From NCBI RefSeq assembly GCF_001083795.1, contig NZ_LAVK01000018.1, positions 1-44,464 of the forward strand: a stretch of DNA of 44,464 nucleotides, read 5' to 3'. Positions 8,873 through 17,328 of this stretch are shown here, in pieces. Source of the DNA: Streptomyces sp. SBT349 (lineage in GTDB: Bacteria > Actinomycetota > Actinomycetes > Streptomycetales > Streptomycetaceae). The notes under the pieces are model-generated. The model was not told the origin of the DNA, searched no databases, and worked only from the letters and a program-made list of their open reading frames with translations. The first letter of the stretch is position 1. The number at the start of each line of letters is the position of its first letter. Position numbers and translations under genes: made by a program.

Positions 8873-9925
8873 ATGAAAACGTACGGAATCCTGCTGTTCC
8901 CCTCGCACAACCGCGTCTACGCGCACGCCTCAGTGCACCTGGCCCAATCCGAACTGCTGGTGGTCGGGGACGCGTTGCTCGACGGCCGGATCGGCTCGGT
9001 GAGGGAGACCGTGCTCGGCGGCGTTCCCTACCTGACCTTCGAGGTGGACGGCGACCTCACCGAGAGCGACATCGGCGCCCTGTCGAACCTCTCGTCCCTC
9101 TACGCCCTCTTCGAGATCGAGGACGGGCGGCTCGCGCCGCTGGAGCTGACCCGGCTCGACCGGTTCGGCAGCGACCTGATCACCATCCAGAAGTACGCGG
9201 GCAAGACGAACGAGGACTTCACCAAGCTGCTGCTCAACGTCACGGCGATGGCCTGCGACGACCCGCGGCGGCTGCTCACCGGCGACCTGCGCGTGCTCGA
9301 CCCGCTCTGCGGCCGGGGCACCACGCTCAACCAGGCGGTGATGTACGGCTTCGACGCCGCGGGCGTGGAGCGGGACACCAAGAGCTTCGACGCCTACGCG
9401 AACTTCCTGCGCCAGTGGATGAAGAACAGCCGCCTCAAGCACCGCGCCGAGATCACCAGGGTCCGCCGCGACCGCAAGACCCTGGGGCGCCGCTTCCACG
9501 CCGAACTGGGCGAGGACAAGGAGCGGTACAAGAGGGGCGAGGCCATCGAGGTCACGGTGATCAACGCCGACACCGCCGCGAGCGACGCCTTCTTCGGCCC
9601 CGCCTCCTTCGACCTGATCGTCACCGACGCGCCCTACGGCGTGCAGCACGGCGCCACCGCGCGGACGGAGGTCTCGCGGAGCCCGATGCCGCTGCTCACC
9701 GCGGCGCTGCCCGCCTGGGCGCGGCTGCTGCGACCGGGCGGCGCCATCGGCATCGCCTGGAACACCCATGTCGCCCGCCGCTCCGAGCTCGCCGAACTGC
9801 TCGCCGACCACGGCTTCGAGGTCGCGGACAGCGAGCCCCACCACGGCTTCCGGCACCGGGTGGACCAGGCGATCGTCCGCGACCTCGTCGTGGCCCGCCT
9901 GGCCGCTACAGGTCGAGACCGGTGA
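8873..9925 (+). CDS. TRM11-like SAM-dependent methyltransferase
   Basis: Probable RNA (or DNA) N-methyltransferase, 350 residues. The C-terminal half is a Rossmann methyltransferase: motif I VLDPLCGRGTTLNQ at about residues 141-154 for SAM, and the catalytic motif IV as DAPYGV at about 252-257, a D-x-P-Y variant of the N/D-P-P-Y motif of amino-methylating enzymes. The N-terminal half (MKTYGILLFPSHNRVY, then ITIQKYAGKTNEDF) takes the place of the THUMP region in TRM11 relatives. It begins 26 bases after the GH3 stop. Its last 20 bases overlap the 3' end of the convergent aldehyde dehydrogenase gene. Target unknown; the class call is sure, tRNA as substrate is inference. Confidence 0.85.
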   Translation: MKTYGILLFPSHNRVYAHASVHLAQSELLVVGDALLDGRIGSVRETVLGGVPYLTFEVDGDLTESDIGALSNLSSLYALFEIEDGRLAPLELTRLDRFGSDLITIQKYAGKTNEDFTKLLLNVTAMACDDPRRLLTGDLRVLDPLCGRGTTLNQAVMYGFDAAGVERDTKSFDAYANFLRQWMKNSRLKHRAEITRVRRDRKTLGRRFHAELGEDKERYKRGEAIEVTVINADTAASDAFFGPASFDLIVTDAPYGVQHGATARTEVSRSPMPLLTAALPAWARLLRPGGAIGIAWNTHVARRSELAELLADHGFEVADSEPHHGFRHRVDQAIVRDLVVARLAATGRDR

Positions 9926-11360
9926 GCACCATCACGCGCTCGTAGGTGTAGTCCTCCATGGCGAACCGCACGCCCTCACGGCCCACGCCCGACTGCTTCG
10001 CGCCGCCGTAGGGCATCTGGTCGGCGCGGTAGGACGGCACGTCGCCGACGATGACGCCGCCGACCTCCAGGGCGCGGTGGGCGCGGAAGGCGGCCTGGAG
10101 ATCGTGCGTGAACAGGCCCGCCTGGAGGCCGAACCGCGAGTCGTTGGCCGCCGCGTAGGCCGCCTCCTCGCCCTCGACCCTGGTCACCGACATGACCGGG
10201 CCGAAGACCTCCTCGCAGGTGATCTTCGCGTCGGCGGGCACGCCCTCCAGCACGGTCGGCAGGTAGCTCGCGCCCACCCGAGCGCCCCCGGTGAGCACCT
10301 TGGCGCCGGCCGCGGTCGCCTCGTTCACCCAGCTCTCGACGCGCCGGGCCGCGTCCTCGCTGATCAGCGGGCCCACGTCGGTGGCCTCGTCGCCCGGGTC
10401 GCCGGTGACCAGCGCCTCGACGGCGGCGATCACCCGGGGCACCAGCCGGTCGTACACGGCCGTGTCGGCGATGACGCGCTGCACCGAGATGCAGGACTGC
10501 CCCGCCTGGTAGTTGGAGAAGGTCGCGATCCGCTGGGCCGCCCAGTCCAGGTCCGCGTCCGAGGCCCAGTCGGCGAGCACGACGGCCGCGCCGTTCCCGC
10601 CGAGCTCCAGCGTGACGCGCTTGCGCGGCACCGCGTCGCGGATGGACCAGCCGACCGGCACCGAGCCGGTGAACGAGATGATCGGCAGCCGCTCGTCCCG
10701 CACCAGCGAGGGCATCGCGTCGTTGGGCACCGGAAGCACGCTCCAGGACCCGGCCGGCAGGTCCGTCCCGGCCAGCAGCTCGCCGAGCAGCAGCCCGGAG
10801 AGCGGGGTGGCCGGGGCGGGCTTGAGGATGATCGGCACCCCGGCGGCCAGCGCGGGGGCGACCTTGTGCGCGCAGAGGTTCAGCGGGAAGTTGAACGGCG
10901 CGATGCCGAGGACGGGGCCGTAGGGAACGCGCCGGGTCAGCGCGAGGCGGCCGGTGCCCCCGGCGTCCGCGTCGAGCCGCTGCGCGGTGCCGCCGTTGAA
11001 CCGCCGCGCCTCGTCCGCCGCCCAGCGGAACACCGAGACGCAGCGGGCGACCTCGATGCGCGCCCACTTCAGGGGCTTGCCGTTCTCCGAGGAGATCAGC
11101 CGCGCGACCTCGTCGGCGCGTTCCCCGAGCCGCCGGACCACCAGGTCGAGCGCGGTGGCGCGCACATGGGCGGGCGAGGCCGCGAACTCGGCGGCCACGG
11201 CCGCCGCGGCGGCGACCGCCTCCTCGGTCTGCCGCGGCGTGGGCAGGCTCACCGAGCCGACGGTCGAGCCGTCCCACGGCGAGGTGACCTCCACGGTCTC
11301 CTCGCCCCTCACCGCGCGGCCGGCGAGCCAGAACGGGTGCGGGGCTGCGTCTGTGGTCAT
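9906..11360 (-). CDS. aldehyde dehydrogenase family protein (semialdehyde-type candidate)
   Basis: NAD(P)-dependent oxidation of an aldehyde to an acid, cytosolic, 484 residues. The general-base Glu is in VTLELGGNG and the catalytic Cys290 in AGQSCISVQR. The NAD-site residues are in GIAPFNFPLNL and ILKPAPATP, with EEVFGPVMSV near the C-terminus. It resembles the branch of the family that includes lactaldehyde and semialdehyde dehydrogenases. It lies next to a PucR regulator, and GabT and a second aldehyde dehydrogenase are nearby. That suggests succinate-semialdehyde or a gamma-glutamylated aminoaldehyde as substrate, but this is inference. The ribosome site GGAAGG serves either ATG 11360 or GTG 11363. 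A TTGTCCG element at 11435-11441 lies about 75 bases upstream. Confidence 0.9.
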   Translation of the reverse strand: MTTDAAPHPFWLAGRAVRGEETVEVTSPWDGSTVGSVSLPTPRQTEEAVAAAAAVAAEFAASPAHVRATALDLVVRRLGERADEVARLISSENGKPLKWARIEVARCVSVFRWAADEARRFNGGTAQRLDADAGGTGRLALTRRVPYGPVLGIAPFNFPLNLCAHKVAPALAAGVPIILKPAPATPLSGLLLGELLAGTDLPAGSWSVLPVPNDAMPSLVRDERLPIISFTGSVPVGWSIRDAVPRKRVTLELGGNGAAVVLADWASDADLDWAAQRIATFSNYQAGQSCISVQRVIADTAVYDRLVPRVIAAVEALVTGDPGDEATDVGPLISEDAARRVESWVNEATAAGAKVLTGGARVGASYLPTVLEGVPADAKITCEEVFGPVMSVTRVEGEEAAYAAANDSRFGLQAGLFTHDLQAAFRAHRALEVGGVIVGDVPSYRADQMPYGGAKQSGVGREGVRFAMEDYTYERVMVLTGLDL

Positions 11361-11434
11361 CACGGGTGCCGCCTTCCGGGTTGTCGCGTGCGCTTCCCGC
11401 CCTCCACCGTAGGCGCACGGGCGCCCGCGGGTTC

Positions 11435-11441
11435 TTGTCCG
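11435..11441 (-). promoter_or_regulatory. CGGACAA half-site upstream of aldehyde dehydrogenase
   Basis: Reads CGGACAA on the coding strand, 75 bases before the aldehyde dehydrogenase start. The same heptamer occurs twice upstream of gabT, and its CGGACA part forms a palindrome upstream of the PucR gene. Seven bases is little evidence alone. Confidence 0.35.
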
Positions 11442-11496
11442 GCGTGTCGGAAAACCCGGCTCCCCCGCGCCTCTTCGGCACCGGGACGAGGCGACG

Positions 11497-13044
11497 TCAG
11501 GGCCCTGCCGGGGGCCGGGTGGTGGCCTTCAGCGCCAGCCACAGCTCCATCCTGACGTCCGGGTCGTCGAGGGAGCGGTCCAGGATCTCCTCGACCCGCC
11601 GCATCCGGTACCGCAGGGTGTGCCGGTGCACGCCGAGGTCGGCCGCCGCCGCGTCCCACTGGCCGTGCCGGGCCAGCCAGGCGCGCAGCGAGGCCATCAG
11701 ATCGCCGCGGCCGTGCTCGTCGTGCGCGCGGAGCGCGCGCAGCATCCCGTCGGCGAACGCCCGCACCGCGTCGTCGTTCAGCAGCGGCAGGACGGAGCCG
11801 GTGGCCACGTCCTCGTGCTCGACCAAAGTCCGCCCGCGCCTGCGGGCCACCAGCAGCGCCTCCCTGGCCTGCTGGTACGCCGCGTCGGCCGAGGCGGGCC
11901 CGGTCGGCCCCGACATCCCGACCGCCGGGCCCGCGGTCTCCTCGCGGGCGACATGCGCGCGGCAGGCGGCCAGCGCCGCGCCGCCGTCCGCGGCCAGCAG
12001 CACCAGGCCGTCGCCGTCGGGCGCGGTCAGCACCGACTCCCCGCCGCGCGCCGCGGCGGCCTCGACGGCGGCGCGCAGGGCGTCGAGCGCCTTCGGCTCC
12101 CCCGAGGCCCCGACCAGCACGCGCAGCGGGGCGTCGAGCAACCCGCCGTAGAGCTGTCCCGCGACGGCCCTGGCGTGGTCGGGCTCACCGCTCAGCAGCA
12201 TGCGCAGCACGGCGCCGCCGAGGCGCGCCTCGGCGGCGCGGTAGGCCCGGGACCGCTCGGTGAGCAGCGTGAGCACCGCGACGGCGGACTGGACGGCGTA
12301 CCGCTCCGCGGTGCCGAGCGGGTCGCCGGTGCCGATGGCCAGAACGGCGCGGGGCACCTGCGCCGTGCCGATGGACTGGAGTTCGACGCGGTCGTCGTCC
12401 GGCTCCTGGGCGCACACGACGCTGGCGGGCGCGGGGCGGTCACCGAGCCGCCGCACCTCGGCGGTGAGCCGGGCGGCGCGGCGCGCGGCCCAGCCGGGGG
12501 CGACGGCGGTGACGGCGCCCGAGAGGTCGTAGAGCGCGGCCCAGCCGCCGACCAGGGAGGCCAGCTTGGCGAGCAGCGCCTCGGGCCGGTCGGTGGCGAG
12601 CGCGGCCCGGGTCAGCTCGCGCTGGGCGGCGAACCCGGCCGTGACCGCCCGGTACTGCTCGGACGCTATCGCCGCCGAGACGACCTTGCCGATGGCGAGG
12701 AACGGGGTGCGGCGCGGGACTTCGAGCAGCGGCAGCCCCGCCTCCCTGACCGCGGCGAGCAGCGCGGGCGGCACCTCGGGATGGTTGACACCGACGCCGA
12801 AGGCAAGCCCGACGACGCCCGCCTCCGCCAGCCGGGTCACGTAGCTCCGCATCTCCGCCTCGTCGGACACGGCCAGGTGCAGCCCGGTGGTCAGCAGCAG
12901 CTCGCCGCCGTCGAGCCAGGGCGTCGGGTCGGCCAGCTCGCTGGCGTGCGCCCAGCGCACCCCGGCGTCCAGCCGCTCCTCGCCCGTGAGGACGCCGAGC
13001 TTCAGCCCGGTGTGCTGAACGAGCGTGGCAAGCGTCGGGTACAT
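11497..13044 (-). CDS. PucR-family transcriptional regulator
   Basis: DNA-binding regulator of 515 residues. The N-terminal PucR domain (about 1-125) begins MYPTLATLVQHTGLKLGVL. A GGDEF-like central part follows, and the C-terminal helix-turn-helix of the PucR_2/CdaR type is at about 455-505 (WDAAAADLGVHRHTLRYRMR). PucR regulators often control catabolism of nitrogen compounds such as purines, allantoin, GABA or polyamines. I recall a PucR-type regulator (EpuRI) of polyamine use in S. coelicolor next to similar genes; that link is from memory. The ATG at 13044 has AAGGGGA upstream. A 12-base palindrome about 50 bases upstream suggests autoregulation. It lies 146 bases after the stop of the membrane ATPase gene on the same strand. 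Confidence 0.9.
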   Translation of the reverse strand: MYPTLATLVQHTGLKLGVLTGEERLDAGVRWAHASELADPTPWLDGGELLLTTGLHLAVSDEAEMRSYVTRLAEAGVVGLAFGVGVNHPEVPPALLAAVREAGLPLLEVPRRTPFLAIGKVVSAAIASEQYRAVTAGFAAQRELTRAALATDRPEALLAKLASLVGGWAALYDLSGAVTAVAPGWAARRAARLTAEVRRLGDRPAPASVVCAQEPDDDRVELQSIGTAQVPRAVLAIGTGDPLGTAERYAVQSAVAVLTLLTERSRAYRAAEARLGGAVLRMLLSGEPDHARAVAGQLYGGLLDAPLRVLVGASGEPKALDALRAAVEAAAARGGESVLTAPDGDGLVLLAADGGAALAACRAHVAREETAGPAVGMSGPTGPASADAAYQQAREALLVARRRGRTLVEHEDVATGSVLPLLNDDAVRAFADGMLRALRAHDEHGRGDLMASLRAWLARHGQWDAAAADLGVHRHTLRYRMRRVEEILDRSLDDPDVRMELWLALKATTRPPAGP

Positions 13045-13092
13045 GGATCCCCTTGGAGGGCCTGAAGCGACACGTGCCCTCACGGTACAGCG

Positions 13093-13104
13093 CGGACATG
13101 TCCG
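13093..13104. promoter_or_regulatory. CGGACATGTCCG palindrome upstream of the PucR gene
   Basis: Perfect 12-base palindrome 49 bases before the PucR start. Its half CGGACA recurs upstream of the gabT and aldehyde dehydrogenase genes, so it is a candidate operator of the PucR protein. Confidence 0.5.
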
Positions 13105-13190
13105 GCCGGTCGGCGCCCGTGGCATATGCGCCGGCAACCGGCCAGGTAGGCCCGGCCGTCGGCCCCGCGGGACGTCAGCCCGGCCGCACG

Positions 13191-15623
13191 TCAGCCCAGC
13201 TGGATGAGGGTCGGCGGGCCCGGCTCCCCCGAGACGCTGGTCAGGGAGAGGACCGCGTGCCGGGGCGGCACGCGGTGCGCCAGCTCGGAGGCGGACCAGC
13301 GCTCCCGCTCCACGCGGCGCACCGTGACGGACTCCGTGGTGGTGTCGCGCCCGGTGAACACCTTCCGCACCCCGCGCACCGCCTTGCGCAGCCCGCCGCC
13401 GGCGCGGTCGGGGGTGCGGGTGGTCTCCTGGTCCTCCTTCCACTCCGTCCCCCACGCCCGCGCGAAGTGCTCGGCGTCCCAGGTGGTGATACCGGAGAAC
13501 GCCATCCGGCAGCCGACCGCGCCCAGCAGTCCGGCCCGCAGCGAGGACGGGACGTCGTCCAGGGTCCGCAGCGCCAGCACCACGCCCGCGTTGGCCGGTC
13601 GCAGGTGCGTCAGCCCGCGCACGGTGCCCGCCGTCACGGCGGCGGTGGCGTCGTCGAGGACCAGGCAGGCGAAGAGGGAACGGTCGGGGCGTGCCGTGAC
13701 CGCGGCGGTGAACTGGGCCAGCAGCAGCCGGGTGATGATCCGCCCCGCCTCCGCGTGCCCGGTCGCGGGCAGGTCGACCCGCACCCGCAGCGGGTGCACC
13801 AGGGCGCTGAGCGAGAACACCGCGGGCCCGCCGCGCCCGCCGCCCGGCGAGAACCCGGCGCGGTCCAGCAGCGCGAGGCGGTCGGCGAGGTGCGGGCCGA
13901 GGTCGTCGGGGCGCTGGGCCTGCCTGGCCCTGGCGTCCAGGTCGCGCAGCTGGTCGGGGGCGCCGCCCAGACGCTCGCGCAGCGTGGCCAGCAGGGCGGG
14001 GGCGCCGTCCAGCATGGCGCGCAGCTCGGGCACGCCCGGCAGCCCGCCGAACGCCGCGTGGTACGGGCCGATCAGCTGGACCAGCACGGCCGCGGCCTCC
14101 CGCGTCTCCACCCGGGAGCCGCCCACCAGCGCCTCGGCCAGCAGCGTCGCGGCCTCGTCGGTGTCGGTGGCGCCGCCGTAGGGGTCGAGCTGGTGGGTGC
14201 TGGCCGGGTCGCCCACGCGCAGGATGACGTCGAACGCGTCGTCCGGGCCGAGCGAGCTGCTGGCGCTGCCCACGGCGACGACGGTGGCCTGGTTGGTGAG
14301 CGCGTGCAGGCACAGCGCCTCGGTCACCGGCCGGATGACCCGTCCCGTCTTGCCCGACCCCGGCGGCCCCACCGCGAGCAGGGAGGTGCCCAGGACCGCC
14401 GGGTCGAGCGCCACGTCCTCGCCGCGGTAGTCGTACGGGTTCCGCTCCTCGTCCACCGCGCGGCCGACGCGGACCTGGCGCGTGATCAGGTCGTGGGTGG
14501 CGGTGCGCACGGTCAGGTCGCGGCGGCCCGAGGGGTGCGCGAAGGCGGCGGCGCCGTCGGCGCCGGCCGCGTCGGCGAACGTGGGCAGCGCGGTGGGCCT
14601 GGCCCGCACCCCGCGCCAGGCGTGCTCGATGCGGGTGTAGTCGAGGTCGCTCATGGCCCCGGAGTCCATGTCGCCGGTGAGCCGGTCGGCCGCCGTCGCG
14701 CCGCCCGCCCCCCGCAGCTCGGACCAGTCGGACAGCCCCGCCTGCGGCGCCAGGGCGCCGTCCGAGACGCCGGTGGGCGCCGCGGCCCCCCAGCGGTCCC
14801 GGTCCTCGTCGTGGCCCCCGCGCAGCCGCTTCACCAGGGCGCGCCAGTCGCCGAACGCCCAGACCAGGGCCGCCAGCAGGGCCGTGAACAGCACGTAGTA
14901 GGCGTTGTAGACGACCTTGTAGACCGTGATGTCCCCGTCGTTCCACCAGGAGTCGGGGACGACGAGGAAGAGCGGTTCGAGCCACAGCCCCCAGTTGCCG
15001 TTGAAGCACGCCGTCCAGACCACGGCCCCGGCCAGCAGCGCGCCCAGCTGCCTGCCCCAGCGGCCGATCAGGCGGAACGGGGCGGTGAGCGGGCGCACGA
15101 CCCGGCGCGCGGGCCGCGGGGCGTACCGGCGCCACACCTCGGTCGCGTGGCCCAGCGTGCCGAAGACCAGGATCAGGGCGGCGGCGAACACCCAGTCGTA
15201 GATCCGCAGCGCCCGCTTGAACGCGACCAGCAGGTCGGCGTCGGTCGCGCCGGGCGGCAGCGGGTCGGGCAGCACGCGCCAGTGGTCGGGGGTCACCCAC
15301 AGCAGCGGCCAGCGGTAGGGCCGCAGCGGGATCTCCAGGCACAGCGAGTACAGCAGCCAGCCCGCGAGCAGCGCCAGCGTCGCGGTGCCGAGCAGCTCGC
15401 GGTCGCTGAGGCGGTTCGGGTCCTCGGGCGGCTTCGGCTCGTGGCCCGCCCGCCACACGCCGGGCCTGGCCGCCGGGCGCGGGAGGTGCAGCCAGCGGAC
15501 CAGCGGCGGGGCCTCGGGGTCCGGCGGGCGCCGGGGAGCGGGCGGCGCGCCCTGGACGAAGGGGACGGTCTGGCGGCCGTCCCCGGGTGTCTGCCGCGCG
15601 TTCCGCGGGCCGTTGGTGTTCAT
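13191..15623 (-). CDS. VirD4/TraG-like membrane ATPase, orphan
   Basis: Membrane-bound ATPase of 810 residues. A Pro-rich cytosolic start is followed by four likely membrane helices between about residues 75 and 260 (LLGTATLALLAGWLLYSL; DWVFAAALILVFGTLG; ALLAGAVVWTACFNG; YVLFTALLAALVWAFG). The nucleotide-binding part has Walker A GPPGSGKT at about 418-425 and a Walker B-like LFACLVLDDA near 650-656. The stretch SGITTWDAEHFARAWGTEW resembles the TraM-recognition region of type IV coupling proteins (TraG/TraD/VirD4), which move DNA or protein through membranes. No relaxase, pilus or other secretion gene is near, so it is not part of a visible conjugation system. The ATG at 15623 gives MNTNGP; a TTG nine bases upstream is possible. 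Function unknown. Confidence 0.8.
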   Translation of the reverse strand: MNTNGPRNARQTPGDGRQTVPFVQGAPPAPRRPPDPEAPPLVRWLHLPRPAARPGVWRAGHEPKPPEDPNRLSDRELLGTATLALLAGWLLYSLCLEIPLRPYRWPLLWVTPDHWRVLPDPLPPGATDADLLVAFKRALRIYDWVFAAALILVFGTLGHATEVWRRYAPRPARRVVRPLTAPFRLIGRWGRQLGALLAGAVVWTACFNGNWGLWLEPLFLVVPDSWWNDGDITVYKVVYNAYYVLFTALLAALVWAFGDWRALVKRLRGGHDEDRDRWGAAAPTGVSDGALAPQAGLSDWSELRGAGGATAADRLTGDMDSGAMSDLDYTRIEHAWRGVRARPTALPTFADAAGADGAAAFAHPSGRRDLTVRTATHDLITRQVRVGRAVDEERNPYDYRGEDVALDPAVLGTSLLAVGPPGSGKTGRVIRPVTEALCLHALTNQATVVAVGSASSSLGPDDAFDVILRVGDPASTHQLDPYGGATDTDEAATLLAEALVGGSRVETREAAAVLVQLIGPYHAAFGGLPGVPELRAMLDGAPALLATLRERLGGAPDQLRDLDARARQAQRPDDLGPHLADRLALLDRAGFSPGGGRGGPAVFSLSALVHPLRVRVDLPATGHAEAGRIITRLLLAQFTAAVTARPDRSLFACLVLDDATAAVTAGTVRGLTHLRPANAGVVLALRTLDDVPSSLRAGLLGAVGCRMAFSGITTWDAEHFARAWGTEWKEDQETTRTPDRAGGGLRKAVRGVRKVFTGRDTTTESVTVRRVERERWSASELAHRVPPRHAVLSLTSVSGEPGPPTLIQLG

Positions 15624-15803
15624 CCGTGCCAAGCCCCCTGATCACGCCATCGGCTGACTGAGCGTCGCCGTTCAAATCTAGTGCAGAGCGGCCTGTCGAA
15701 TATGCGGAGGGCCAACCTGTCCATACCCGTTCCGCTGGGACAACTGGTGCGCTACGTTCCTGGATCACCGCTGGCTCAAAGAGGACCCTGGGCGGACCCT
15801 TTC

Positions 15804-17144
15804 ATGACACGCGCCATCTCGCTTCGAGACGTCACCAAGACGTTCCCGAAGAACGTCGTCGCCGTAGACCGGCTCTCGCTCGACATCGCGCCGGGCGAGT
15901 TCGTCGTGCTGCTCGGCCCCTCGGGATGCGGCAAGTCGACGGTACTGCGGATGATCGCGGGTCTTGAGGACATCACCTCGGGTCAGCTGCTGCTGGACGG
16001 CGCCTACGCCAACCACCTGCCGCCGGGCCAGCGTCAGCTCGCGATGGTCTTCCAGGACTACGCGCTCTACCCGAACATGACGAGCCGCCAGAACATCTCC
16101 TTCCCCCTGCGCATCGAGGCGCCGCACGAGGACGGCTCGCCCCGGGTGAACGAGGCGGCGCGGCTGCTGGGCATCCAGGACCTGCTCGACCGCTACCCGG
16201 GACAGCTCTCCGGCGGCGAGCGGCAGCGCGTCGCCATGGGGCGGGCCATCGTGCGCCGCCCGACGGCGTTCCTGCTCGACGAGCCGCTCTCCAACCTCGA
16301 CGCCAAGCTCCGCAACCGGCTGCGCGCCGAGATCGCCACGCTCACCCGCCACTTGGGGGTGACGACGGTGTATGTCACCCACGACCAGTCGGAGGCGATG
16401 TCGCTGGGCGACACGGTCGCGGTGATGCGCGACGGCCTGCTCCAGCAGATCGGCTCGGCGCGCGACGTCTACCGGCTGCCGGACAACGTGTTCGTGGCCG
16501 CGTTCGTCGGCACCCCGCGCATCAACCTCCTGCGCGCCACCGTGTACGCGCCGCTCGACGGCCGGATGTCGATCGACTTCGGCACCCAGCGGATGCAGTT
16601 GCCGCAGCCGCTGAGCCTCGACCACCAGCTGCTGCGGGTGCAGATGGGCCGCGACATCACCGTGGGGGTGCGCTCCGAGGCGGTGCGCATCGCCTCGCCC
16701 GAGGAGATGCGGCCCAGCGAGGCCCTGCTCAACGGGGTGGTGCAGCACGTCGAGTTCCAGGGTCACGAGTCGCTGATCTATGTCAGCACCGGGGCGCGGC
16801 CGGCGGAGGTGGACGGCCTGGAGGCGCCCCGGCCGCCCTCCGCGGGCAGCAGGACCAGGCGCGCCACCCGGAGCCGGATGGGGCGGCTGCTGAACCGGGC
16901 GTTCGGGGCCGCCCCCGGCAGGGGCTCCCCGGCCCCGGGCGCCGCCGAGGCGGCCGAGCCGCCCTCGCCCATGCCCTCGGGCCGGGTCAGCGACGGCCTC
17001 GTGGTGCGGGCCGGCATGGATGTGCAGCCGCGCATCGGCGAGCGGGTGCCGCTGCTGCTCGACCTCGACCAGCTGTACGTCTTCGACAGCGACGGCCGCC
17101 GGATCTGCCCGGCGCAGGGCCGGGTCCCCTCGCTCGACCACTGA
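15804..17144 (+). CDS. MalK/MsiK-like ABC transporter ATP-binding protein
   Basis: Energises an ABC importer by ATP hydrolysis (446 residues). Walker A is GPSGCGKST with Lys44, followed by Q-loop VFQDYALYPNM, signature LSGGERQRVAMGRAI, Walker B FLLDEPLSNLDAK and H-loop VTHDQSEAM. The regulatory OB-fold (TOBE) region begins at about residue 240. It is split by a roughly 70-residue Arg/Pro/Ala-rich stretch (about 335-405) before strands ending LLLDLDQLYVFD. MsiK proteins are about 375 residues, so the insert explains the extra length. The ATG at 15804 begins MTRAISLRDV. It stands alone, divergent from the VirD4-like gene. In Streptomyces one such ATPase often serves many sugar permeases, so it could power the LplBC-type importer here; this is inference. 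Confidence 0.88.
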   Translation: MTRAISLRDVTKTFPKNVVAVDRLSLDIAPGEFVVLLGPSGCGKSTVLRMIAGLEDITSGQLLLDGAYANHLPPGQRQLAMVFQDYALYPNMTSRQNISFPLRIEAPHEDGSPRVNEAARLLGIQDLLDRYPGQLSGGERQRVAMGRAIVRRPTAFLLDEPLSNLDAKLRNRLRAEIATLTRHLGVTTVYVTHDQSEAMSLGDTVAVMRDGLLQQIGSARDVYRLPDNVFVAAFVGTPRINLLRATVYAPLDGRMSIDFGTQRMQLPQPLSLDHQLLRVQMGRDITVGVRSEAVRIASPEEMRPSEALLNGVVQHVEFQGHESLIYVSTGARPAEVDGLEAPRPPSAGSRTRRATRSRMGRLLNRAFGAAPGRGSPAPGAAEAAEPPSPMPSGRVSDGLVVRAGMDVQPRIGERVPLLLDLDQLYVFDSDGRRICPAQGRVPSLDH

Positions 17145-17193
17145 GCGGGACCGCCGGGGCCGCTCGGGGCGCGCCCCGAGCACGGCTCCAGCG

Positions 17194-17220
17194 CGGACAA
17201 CACGGCTACACCACGGACAA
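17194..17220 (+). promoter_or_regulatory. two CGGACAA direct repeats upstream of gabT
   Basis: CGGACAA at 17194-17200 and again at 17214-17220, a 20-base period (about two helical turns), 109 bases before gabT. A PucR-type activator or repressor site is possible because the regulator's own upstream region has the palindrome CGGACATGTCCG. Confidence 0.4.
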
Positions 17221-17328
17221 ACGGGCGCCGGGACCACTCCGGGGTGGAGCATGCCCGCGGGCGCGGCACGCCCCTAGCCTGACCGCAGGAGCGACGTACA
17301 CAGCCCCTTCGCGACGAGGAGTGCACGC

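Noticed and set aside
9906..9925. Frameshift at the 3' end of the methyltransferase gene
   Set aside because: The 20-base overlap with the convergent dehydrogenase is compatible with both full-length proteins; no break in either frame is needed.
13045..13190. Direct repeat ACGTCAGCCC and GCCGG/CCGGC hairpin between the ATPase and PucR genes
   Set aside because: Short GC-only repeats are expected by chance here; only the CGGACATGTCCG palindrome was strong enough to keep.
13191..15623. Integrated conjugative element suggested by the VirD4-like ATPase
   Set aside because: No integrase, relaxase, tRNA attachment site or change in base composition is seen around it.
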